Source: Paracentrotus lividus (Eukaryota; Echinodermata; Echinoidea; Camarodonta; Echinidae). Taken from it: a stretch of 64,000 bases of DNA. The stretch spans positions 12,099,235 through 12,163,234 of the forward strand of contig CALNVZ010003426.1 of NCBI GenBank assembly GCA_940671915.1. Direction: 5' to 3'. Position 1 is the first letter of the stretch. The number at the start of each line of letters is the position of its first letter. This document shows, in pieces, positions 38,802 through 49,211 of the stretch. Below the pieces are notes generated by a model. That model had not been told where the DNA came from, searched no databases, and worked only from the letters and a program-made list of their open reading frames with translations. The position numbers and the translations under genes are program-made.

Positions 38802-40992
38802 TGCCTTGGTCACTTATCGTCGTACTTGCACGTCCGTGCTGTTTGCGTGCAAAAACGTGGGCAAAATTTGGAAATATCGTACGTCACGTACGTGGTGAGT
38901 ACCGATTCGGTACGGAATTTGGTGTGCGCAGACACGACGTAGAACTTTTAGTGCAGGAGGAACTTTCGCTGCGTGCGGGCTACGTTCGAGCTACGGATTT
39001 GCCTCAAGTGCGCGCACGCACGCCCTCGGTACTGCCAAAGCACGCACAACGCGCCGACTCCGTAAGTCTTTTTAGATATTTACGGCAGTGACTTACTGTA
39101 CCGACGACGCACTTGGCACGTGCGTGCTGCGCACGGGATAAGTGCGTGGTCCACGGTTACTTTGCTCTTGCCCATTTCAACTGTTGATTGAGCACGCAGA
39201 ACTCGCATGGATCGTACGGACTAAGCAAGTGCTCCGCACTTACAACGCGCGTTATGCGCACTGATTTCTACTGAGCCGACGTACGTTTCGTATTCAATAT
39301 TATGTATATATAAAAATATACTAGTATGTAAATACAATTTAATTATGATAATATGTGTGTATGTACATGTTTGTATATAATGTCTAAATATTGCATAGAA
39401 TCTCCTCACCTATCAAAAAGTATTGCAGCATTGCATTTTTTTATTTTTTTATTTTATGAGTCTTTATGATATTACATGTCATTGATGGCCTGAATATTGT
39501 CCACTATTTTTGTATGCCCTCAAATAAGAAAATCTTCAAACATGAGAACTGTAGATGACAAAGGGGAACACAAAAAGAACAAATACCCCCCAAATTAAAA
39601 TTATGGGAGGTGGGCATTATCAATAAAGGAAAACTTAAAAAATGTTTCATAATTCTCCAAAAAAATAAAAGTGTTTACAAAAGAGATAGCATATACGGCA
39701 GACAGCATCAACAACAGATGAAATTTAATTTTAACGTTGACAAAGACAAATTTAGTCCTGTATTGCAAATACTGTTTGATGCAACTTTATTCCACCAAGT
39801 TTTTTTTTGGGTACAATTTTTATTATATTTTGCTCGATAATGACTGCCTGTCATTTTGGCACGTATCATCCGAGTACCATCGCATAAAGATGCCCCCCCT
39901 GCTAACCCCCCCCCCTTTTTTAAATTTGATAATGATGACGATGATCCACAGCATCGTAAAAACAAAGTTAACTTATTTCCAGTATTATTTTGCAAAAAGC
40001 GAAACAGCATTCGAATAAACGTAAACAAATATTCATTTTACGATTATTATTACTTTTTACTGATAAATTCCATCTCCAAAAGTTTATTTTTTTTTTTCCT
40101 TTTTTCCCTCAGGGGTAGCCTATTTAGTCAATATATTTCGTGAACAAAATCATGATACAAGTTTCAAGTTTCTCCGGAAACTGTTTTGATGTTTCGCTTA
40201 TACATTTTTGAAAATGAAAACTTGCCAAAATGTACCATGAAACTGTCAAAGTAAAAAGAAACAAAATCAACAACAACACTCAAAGCAGATAAATTTGTTT
40301 CTAGCGTTGCTTAAATCTTCCATGGCAACGGCGTAAAAGAATCTTTCTTCTTTATAGAGAAGGTGTTCGTCTTTTACTATGCCATTTGAAAAAAGACAAA
40401 ACTTTCATTTCAGAATATACCAAACGAAATGTATAAATTGTTTGTAAAAAGGAAAAAAGCATGTGTATCAGCTATGATGCAATACTTGTGATGGTATAGG
40501 TTTATATCAGTTTATTATGTATACTGATTATGATATCATAATATAATAATATAATAAATGAATCTAAATGGATAAATATAAATAAATAAAAAAACTATAT
40601 ATCCACACAAACATCGAGATCAAAAACTTACGTTCATCGCACTTGCACGCACTTACAACATGCGCGTGAGTACTGACACCGTACGTGACGTGCACTTGTA
40701 AGTACGGCCTCCGTACAATAACGATTCAAACGCACGCAGATCGTACGTTATAAGCACGTACAGCCCACTTACAACGTGCGCAACGTACGATGCACACAAC
40801 CGCCCATTACCATACATGGTGTACCGGCCACGTACTTACACCTTGGGCAGTCCGTGCGTTGACGTACTCGCACCGTGCGCTTGCCACTTCCCTCTACGTT
40901 TTCAGAAAAACGTAGCGACCGTAGCCTCCTCAAAAAAACGTACGGCCAAAAAAAAAAAAAAAAAAAACGTACGGCGGCTTGTGACCAAGGCA
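38802..40992. mobile_element. 2.19-kb non-autonomous DNA transposon, TAT target duplication
   Basis: TGCCTTGGTCAC and GTGACCAAGGCA are perfect 12-bp inverted ends. TAT at 38799-38801 and 40993-40995 is the duplication. The intact site CCCCGTATACGGGG survives at 63890-63903. The terminal 300-400 bp are rich in CGTACG, GCACGT and ACGTGC words on both sides, while the centre is AT-rich. No transposase seen. Confidence 0.92.
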
Positions 40993-41202
40993 TATACGGG
41001 GTAGGTTGTTACAAAAAATGTCTTCATTAATTAAGCTGTAGTTAATTAGTGTGTACATGTTTTCAAGTTTTATATGCCTCGGGTTTTAGCAAACATAATA
41101 AGCTAACTGCAGACCGAAGATGGAGCGCGTGAGTTCTTTCATTAGAATTATCTGGCCCAAAATGTGAATTTTGTAACTTCCATCCCCAGTCTCCCCTACA
41201 TA

Positions 41203-43595
41203 ATGTCAATGGAGAGGAAATCAAAATTTGGAAAAAAAAAAAAAAAAAGAAAGAAATTCGGCTTAATTTCATTGATGGTTTTTGTTAATTCTACTGAGAG
41301 TTCTTTGAAGAAACGTGGAACCCAACTTAAAGGTAGTACTAACTAACAGGAACAAACGCTAAATTAGAACTGCAATCGTTGACATGAACGATGTGCGTGC
41401 ATTGACGCCTTGACTAAAGGATATCAATGATTATTAAAATGTGAGCACATATTTTGAAATATATTGGGAAACGGAAGTAAGCTTTACATAATATACAAGA
41501 TCTGTGTGTAAAACGAATACGCTCTGTGTACTACAGTGCAATTTTGAAAACTTCGCTTTCCATATTATCCGGCGTGCACATGGCTCTGTCAAATTTGCAA
41601 TTATTAGGCAAGCGGGTATAATGGCTCCTACAAAAATGTGATTTACTCGAAATTTTCTGTGACAACCTATATTATATTTGGTATCAATGGAAAGGCAATT
41701 TCAATGCGGTCATTGTGATGTCAATTTCAGAAGCAAATATTGAACGACAATGACGAAATGCCTTGTTACGTAATCCATTGAAAATTCGCTATTTTTTGTC
41801 CATACCTTTTTGATGATGTCATCAAATTTTACCAAAATTGGCAGATGGTTGTGAAATGTATTGATACATATGCCTGCCAAGTTTCAAGTCCCTGGATTGA
41901 ATATTCGCATTTTTAGGGGAAGTTAAACTTGATTTCATGGTATCAATAATTTTTTACATTCCACGACATTTTTGAGCAATTTGGTCAACGAATTGATATA
42001 TTTTTCTTTACATTGCTGGAAAGGACATAGTCTAAACTATCTAAATCCAAAAAAGAGTACGGTTTTAACAAGGCACAACGCAGATGCAGCTTCTTGGATT
42101 TTAGTCAAATTTTGAAACTTTAGAGGGCGCTTTTTGCATTTTTGCGTATTTTCTGGAAGCGTGAAACATGTGGAGTGTGTGCACATTTATTAGAATAACA
42201 TGCCCTGAAAATTGGAAGCAAAATGGAATTGATTTCAGGAAGTTATAGCCATTTTTGTGTGTTTTTAGTCACAATTTTTTATTTCATAACGGAGTTGATT
42301 TTTGAAATTAATTTAAAATATGAAGATATTTTTTAAATGAAAAGTGACTGTATACATATGAAGAGCAAACTCATAAACTATTTAATGGATTTTGTTAGAA
42401 GTCTGTAGTGTTTATAACAAATGTCAGGGGATCAATAATGGATCATAGAGGATGTGTGTATGAAGTTTGAACGAATTTGGTTGAGCGATAGGACCTGGGG
42501 AGGGATAACAAGGTTCACGTGTTAAATGAATGGGTTTTTGTGGAAGAAAAAAGAAGAAGATGGCGGAATAGGAATATGGAACGATAACATAGCATTGTCG
42601 CTGGAGCGTCAATACAATTAAAAATCTGATAAAGCACGGAGTGGGGCAAAAGCTTTGAAATTTTTCTAATAACTTTTGCTCACTGGAGTATAAAACACTG
42701 GAATTTTCGCGAACCTCAAATCAAATGGACTATCCAAGAAGGCCTGTGACAATTGTCGAAAGTAAGCAATTGAATTTTAGTCCAAAAACGAAAAAACGAC
42801 TTTTCACGTATCACGTGTTCATTGAAGCGTGAAGTTTTAATAAAATGCCATAGCATCATTAAAAAAAAAATATTGATATACATACAAAAAAAAAAATGTT
42901 GATAAAATGATTTTATTACACAAAATGGAACAATACTTACCTAAGAAATTTTAAATTATCTTTTTTGTTGTTATTATGAGTTCATTCAACCGTGAATTGA
43001 TGGATATTGTTTAAAACACTCTTCCATATTGCATATTCCGTCATAACCAATCAATTTTAAAAAAAGTAAAAATGTGTAAAAGATGCAGTTTTTAGTAGCG
43101 GACGCAGAAAGGAGTCACACAATGAACTTACCGGGCCCATGCGTAAACATAATAGAGCCGCTTTTGTCCCCAGACAATTGGGCCCCCGAAATGCATTCAA
43201 TTCGATTTTCTTGGATCCGCGCCTGGTTTTTGCAAATTTCACCTCGTGTTCATCCAACCGTGAAATTTGATGCAAAAGTCGTTTGATGTGTTAGAAATTA
43301 AGTGCAACAACCCGTCTGAACATATCTTTTGTTGAAAAGTTTGAATTTGTTTCGATATTATTGAATTAGAATTATGAAATTAACCTTGTGACTTTCGAAA
43401 AGTGACATTTTTGCCTTTTGACTGTGCTTATTGAAGAATGACTTAGCGAATTTCAGTAAAATGCTCTAAAAGGAAAGCTGATAAAATTACCTACAAGCAC
43501 ATGTAATAAAATTCGTAAAACTCCTCTTGGTTCAAAAGTTACATCATTTTCAAATAATTCTATTGTTGGGCATATAATAGGGGCAAAGTGCGTTT
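41203..43595. other. Spacer without recognised genes
   Basis: AT-rich and stop-dense. Diverged internal similarity (CGTGAAATTTGATG / CGTGAATTGATGG and GCTTATTGAAGAATGAC / GTTCATTGAAGCGTGAA) suggests an old duplication of about 500 bp at 42.8-43.5 kb. Confidence 0.45.
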
Positions 43596-43599
43596 CCCA

Positions 43600-43905
43600 C
43601 AATGTGTAGGCCGATATTTCATTTTCTCTTCCATCATTTCTTATGTATTTTCTTGTTTTGCTCATTCTTTCGTCATTTCTTCCATTTTTTCTTATATCCT
43701 TTTTTTTTCTCCTTCTTTTCATTCAATTCTGATGTATTTTCTTGTTTTGCTCATTCTTTCATCTTTTCTTCCATAATTTCTTATATACTTTTTTTTGCTT
43801 TTTCTCATTTTTCCTTCTCTTCCATCATTTGTTATGTATTTTCTATTTCATTCAATTATTTTCACTTTCCTACACCTTCTATTCCATTATTTCTTATGTA
43901 ATTCC
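43600..43905. repeat. Pyrimidine-rich satellite, block 2
   Basis: Units of CCATCATTTCTTATGTATTT and TTCTTGTTTTGCTCATTC. Counterpart of 14430-14965. Confidence 0.8.
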
Positions 43906-43907
43906 TA

Positions 43908-44956
43908 TACAGGGTGTTTCCGAAAAAAGGAAACCGAACTTTGATCAAAAATAATTTCAAAAATATTCCAATGGTTATTATGAAATTTATATCACTGTAA
44001 TGTGCAACTCATGCCATTCTAATGATACCTCGCTCACCTCACCAATGTCACGCATCACTAAACCCCATTGTTTTGAAAAAGTCTGTAAAATTGAGGGTGG
44101 TTCACTTTCATGCACCTTGAGATGGTTTGTGTGAATGTGCTGGAAAGGAAACCCAACTTTGATCATCAATAACTTCAAAAATATTTAGTGGTGATTAAGA
44201 ATTTAATATCACTGGAAAGTACAACTCATTATCATTCTAATGATACCCCCCTCAGCTCACCAATATCATGCATCACTGAACCCCATTGTTTTGAAAATTG
44301 TCTCGCAAAATTGTGATAGGTTCTCTTTCATGCTCCTTGAGATGAGTTGCTTCAAAGATTCCTAACAAATCTAAGTAAAGCATTCATTGACTTCAAATAA
44401 ATGAGTTTGATAAATGGGTTGGAAATTTTTACTTATTTAGTCCTTCAATCTTACCATCCAGGTAATTTCAACATGTTACTGGTCACGACAACCCAGAGAA
44501 CCTTCAGTTCCCATGGATAATGTAAGAAGCATGACAGTGCATACATCACAATTTTGCAAGATATTTTCAGAACATGGGGTTCAGTGATGCGTGACATTGG
44601 TGAGCTAACAGAGATATCAATACAATGATAATGAGTGGCACTTTCCAGTGATATAACGTCATAATCACTACTGTCATGTTTTAAAATGATTGATGATGAA
44701 AGTTGGGTTCCCTTTTTAGGCACATTGCAGCAACCCATCTCAATGAGCGTGAAAGTGGAGCCCACTCACAATTTTGCAAGACATTTTCAAAACAATGAGG
44801 TTCAGTGATGCGTGACATTGGTGAGCTGAGCGGGATATCATTAAAATTGTAATGAGTTGCACTTTCCAGTGATATAAATTTCATAATCACCATGGTAACA
44901 TTTTTAAAATTATTGATGATCAAACTTGGGTTTCCTTTTTTCTGGGTCACCCTGTA
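43908..44956. mobile_element. Foldback element with tandemly repeated arms
   Basis: TACAGGGTGTTTCCGAAAAA at the left and the complement of GGGTCACCCTGTA at the right. Each arm contains about two 200-bp units (AACTTTGATCA...AATAACTTCAAAAATAT, ACCCCATTGTTTTGAAAA, CACTTTCATG), inverted between arms. No transposase. TA at the ends fits a mariner-type target. Confidence 0.82.
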
Positions 44957-45639
44957 CAATGTATTTTCACCCAAGATGCCGTTGTCGCGACAACGCGGAA
45001 TCTGGGAAATTTATCCCAATACCCGTAGTCCGATTTGGACGGCAAGGCCAGGTGATGGATACATCGGGCATGCGTAATGGCAAAATAATTATGTAGTCAC
45101 TCGTCATAGCTTGACGTTCGGTGCAAGAATCGAAAGCTGATGAATGGTCGACACCACTCTCGTTATGATCGAAATATAACAGCATATAACAGACTTATAA
45201 AGTAAAAAATTTGCTATTTTTAGACATGTTACAATAATTATTGCGAGTATATAAAGGGTATAACAAATTGCTCCAAATTTAAAATGCTCCAAATTAATTA
45301 GATGGTAGTTTTTGTATACTCAAAATAATAACTCGATCTGAAGGTGAAACTAAATAATATTTAGTTTTACTTTCAAATATTTTGATGTAGGCCTACAAGA
45401 CCTTGGGCTTATAAAATTCCATACATCAAAACTAATAATAAGAAATATTATTATATCTCGTTTAGATAAAAGCTTTTGTTTGTAGTTAAGTATGTGAATT
45501 AGCAATTTAAAAACACTTAAGTTCATTTTTTTTTAATTCTTAAACTAAACTCGAAACAAAAGCTTTTATCTGTACGAGGTATACTAATATTTGTTATGAT
45601 TAGTTTTGATGCATGGAGCTTAATGAGCTCAAGGACTTG

Positions 45640-46150
45640 TATATACTTTTATTTATTTGCCTCTAAAACTATCGTTTTTTACGGACCGAAATACTGGAAT
45701 TCATTAACTGAAGACATAAAGACTTCCCTGAGCTTAAACGTTTTCAAAAACAAATTAAAAAAACACATTCTTTCACAGTTCACAGCAAATTCAAGATGAA
45801 CAAAGCAGTACCCACCCACCCGACCACCTCCCCATCCACTCTCTCGCCAACTTCCTCCTTTTCTTCCTTCACTTTCTATTCTCATATTCAACATACCCTT
45901 GTTATGTTCTTCCCCCACTTTTTTTTTTACTCATGAATCATCTTTTCTCCCTCCCATCGTTATTCACTTTACATTATCATTTTGTAAAATAATATGTATA
46001 TATGCGTAGAATTTATATTTGAATAGCTCAACATAAAATAATGGAATTGCTATGCGTTGTATTTTTTTTTCACTTTATAGGGGCATGTAATCTACAAGCC
46101 ATGCTTTTTAACATGTCCCTTATTCTGTTTTTTCTTCAAATGCAACAAGA
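45640..46150 (+). mobile_element. 3' tail of a CR1-like non-LTR retrotransposon
   Basis: The frame reads FYGPKYWNSLTEDIKTSLSL and VFKNKLKKHIL, the conserved C-terminal end of CR1/L2-type ORF2, with stop at 45797-45799 and about 350 bp of 3'UTR. The site is uninterrupted in block 1 (about 15290-15315). TTTATTTGCCT / ATTTATGCCT at the edges may be the target duplication. Confidence 0.7.
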
Positions 46151-46444
46151 TATTTATGCCTAAGTTATTATTTTGAGTATACATAAACTACAATGTAACT
46201 AAGTTTCAGTTTTATCAATTTGTTATTTTTCAATTGTCGTAATATGCGCTATAAAATAAGCCGGTTCGTTATCATGTCTCTCTAAACTTAATTAACTATC
46301 TTGATTTTTTATATCATACTTTCATATTTTCATATTTTTTCTCAACGTATTTCAACTTTGTATCAAATACTCTTCGACTGAAACTGAAATGATTTCGCGG
46401 TGACAACGTGACAGTATGGAATAATGTGGAGCTTCCCCCTAAAT

Positions 46445-46463
46445 ACTACTACTACTACTACTG

Positions 46464-46513
<50 letters not shown>

Positions 46514-46514
46514 G

Positions 46515-46583
<69 letters not shown>

Positions 46584-46640
46584 ATAATAATAATAATTAA
46601 TAATAAATGATAATAATTAATAATAAATGATAATAATAAT
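46445..46640. repeat. (CTA)n then (AAT)n microsatellite
   Basis: About 135 bases of CTA with two CTG variants, followed by AAT/GAT units. Poly-serine on the minus strand is an artefact. Confidence 0.95.
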
Positions 46641-47035
46641 GATAATGATAATAATGATAATATTAACAAATAAAAAATATAAAAAAAATCAATATAAACA
46701 CAGTAATAAAAAAAGCTTTAACCCAAATGATATGAATGAATTAGGTATTTCCCAGTATCTTTCATAGTCTAAACTAAATATAATTATAATGATTAAAGAC
46801 ATCAACAACACAATGAAAAGGGGTTGGTATTTGGAAGTGCTCATTCTCTCTTTATTTCAATGCAAAACTTATTGATAAAAGACCCTCACCCTCATAATGA
46901 TTAATATACTGCATATCTGTTTATTTAACCTGTAGGCCTCATATAGGCTGAGTAATGTATTAGAAGGGATGGGATAAATTCAAGGATATGGATTTTCATC
47001 CAGGAACGTACATAATACCTGGAGGGCGTTTCATG

Positions 47036-47145
47036 AAAGGACTTGTCGGACGTTTTATCCGACACACTGTTATAAGCTACTGAAATGCTCGCATCTGATT
47101 GGCTGAGAGCAAATTTGTCGGATATAATGTCCGACAAGTCCTTGT
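47036..47145. mobile_element. MITE of the CTTGTCGGA family (copy 2)
   Basis: GGACTTGTCGGACGTTTTAT and the complement in TGTCCGACAAGTCC. Homologous to 20706-20836. The equivalent site in block 1 (about 16000) lacks it. Confidence 0.8.
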
Positions 47146-47149
47146 TAAT

Positions 47150-48815
47150 CGTTTAAAAAAATGTATACTAGTCTGTAATCTGATGAAACTAATCACAACT
47201 GCAATGGACAGGTGTCGGAGGCGAAAACGATTGGCCAGTCGAATTCGTCCGCCATGCTTACGTAACATGCAGAAATAAACGCACATGCTCGTTACCGTAC
47301 GATGTTCGAAACCAGCATGCCAACAAAGCACCAACAACCTGCAACTTTCTTGCTCCCCATCAGATCATTAATGGATTAATTGAGACGGATTGTTATCAAT
47401 TATATTCACTGAGTCTGCATGCAACATTGGATCTAACTTAGGTGTTTGTCTGGCCTTCTTTTTGCAATAGCGGGCACTAAAACTTGTAAAAAATAGAGTC
47501 TGCACTCTAATCTTCATTTGCAATTTACTCAATTAGGCTTTATATTTATGATTCAAGAAAGGTATCATTGGAAACGTGGAGAGTTTGTCTTTAATTATAT
47601 GTTACATATTAAAAGTAAAAACAAATGAGCTTTGAATATTTGCACTCTAAAAATGGATTACCTTTTTATTGATACGCACTATTTATCGAGCATTGAGCTA
47701 GCTTTATCCCCACACGCTACGTACCCATAGCGGACGGATACGCCGGGACGGCCGTTTTCTCCTCCGACAAATGTCAAATGTTATAATCCAAAAGACTTGA
47801 CTTGAGATTCCAACCTCGATCGGATCAGAGTCAGCTTTCAAGCGCCCCTCTCCACGGATCACGACCTACCTGTTCGACCAATTCCTGACCCTTAACCCTT
47901 TTTAAACGAAGTATTGTTTGGGGTATAGATTAAATTCGTCGAGTTTCTCGTGAATCAAGTGGATTATTTTGCTGTTTTGACACGTGCCATCAAATTAAAT
48001 TTTATTAGGAAACGAGATATCACTTCCCATTAGCATGTAGGTAGAATTTGGTTACATAATGATACTTGCTGTTGTTGTCAGAGTATATACCTCAGACATT
48101 CGTTTATCAATAATTAATTTAACATGTGAGAGCATAATATAGCAGGGAATTGTATATCACCGTGAAATATCCTAAATTATATTGTGTGTACATATGATTC
48201 TAATCTTACAATTCAATTTAGTTCTTTCCATTTTAATTATACATTGATTTTCAGTCATGTAAATCCTAAGGACACACCCAAATAGAAAATGTATAAAAAC
48301 AGTGACAAAATACAAGGCGATTAGAGATGCATTCACATGCATCAACTATCTATTTCAAGTGACGAAAAAACATTTCTAATTTATAACAGGTTGGTGCATA
48401 ATCATGGAGAACATTAGTAGAATACCGCAGTTACGACGTCATATCTCCCTTTTTGGTTTGCATTTCATCATTTTGGATATAATATCTCGGCAGATAAAAT
48501 AACAGCCACAGCCTAAATGAATTTGGTTGAAATCGAATACCTAATATCATTGAATTCATTGTAGTGAATTCAGTGTATTATCGGCTTGGTTGATGACGGA
48601 AAGAGCAAAGCCAATGAATGATTTTCATGGGGCTAATGATTAGGAATTTACGTGGTCATATCACGGCCCTGGTGATCCGATCCCCACAAAATTTGGCCTG
48701 TTGATGTTTTGCATCATGCTCCGCTGACTAATATTCAAAACAGTGAAATGACAAAATTCATTTTTTTTTTGTAACGTCAAACTTTTCGGATGCTCTATGA
48801 TAGGAAGTGCGCACT
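47150..48815. other. 3' flank of gene C
   Basis: Contains the SINE-like copy at 47790-47880 (B box partly decayed) and sequence shared with block 1 at 16040-16780 and 19300-19500. No gene. Confidence 0.5.
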
Positions 48816-49001
48816 TTACTGGCGGGAGAAGATGAAGGCTGCAACCAAGGCCACGCCCATAGCAACGAAGCTGGTTGTCACGGTGTTGCCTCCATTGCAT
48901 CGGTCGGAGTCACAGCAGTAGGTGCACTTTCCTCCGGTACAAGTTGACGAACATGGAAGTGGGCTGCAGCTCCGTACGACGGTATCACCTGTCACGGCTT
49001 T
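48816..49001 (-). CDS. Gene C last exon (finger III, GPI tail)
   Basis: Acceptor TATCATTCTCAG before 49001. Phase 0; 61 codons plus stop. Confidence 0.9.
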   Translation of the reverse strand, partial: KAVTGDTVVRSCSPLPCSSTCTGGKCTYCCDSDRCNGGNTVTTSFVAMGVALVAAFIFSRQ

Positions 49002-49159
49002 CTGAGAATGATAAAGATTAGAAATAATGACATATTAACCTCTTTTCTTGACTGGAAAGGTTTTGTCCTCTCTATCAGACGATCTATTTCCAAATATAGT
49101 TTGGCTTAAGACCTTTGACATGCCTCGATGATCCTGCGGCATTTATCTAAAAATATAGG

Positions 49160-49211
<52 letters not shown>

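Larger units (their letters stand above)
37951..41200. mobile_element. Element with TGTAGGGGAGAC termini, carrying two nested insertions
   Basis: TGTAGGGGAGACCGGGGATG at the left is mirrored by CATCCCCAGTCTCCCCTACA at 41181-41200, followed inward by GAAGTTACA / TGTAACTTC. The interior repeats ACAACTTACCCC and AAATTACCCCATA words. Removing the insertions at 38254-38448 and 38802-40992 leaves about 0.87 kb, collinear with the copy at 63235-64000. Non-coding. Confidence 0.88.
45290..49001. repeat. Segmental duplication block 2 (3' end and 3' flank of gene C)
   Basis: Collinear with 14985-19754; see block 1. Specific insertions: the retroelement tail at 45640-46150 and the MITE at 47036-47145. 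The AAT-rich spot at 15595-15700 corresponds to a (CTA)n expansion here. Confidence 0.75.

Noticed and set aside
43085..43125. Splice-donor-like CTTACC (minus strand) considered as part of a Ly6 exon
   Set aside because: The preceding sequence encodes no Ly6 or signal-peptide pattern and belongs to a GGATCC-containing dispersed repeat.
46439..46669. Poly-serine frame
   Set aside because: (CTA)n microsatellite read on the minus strand.
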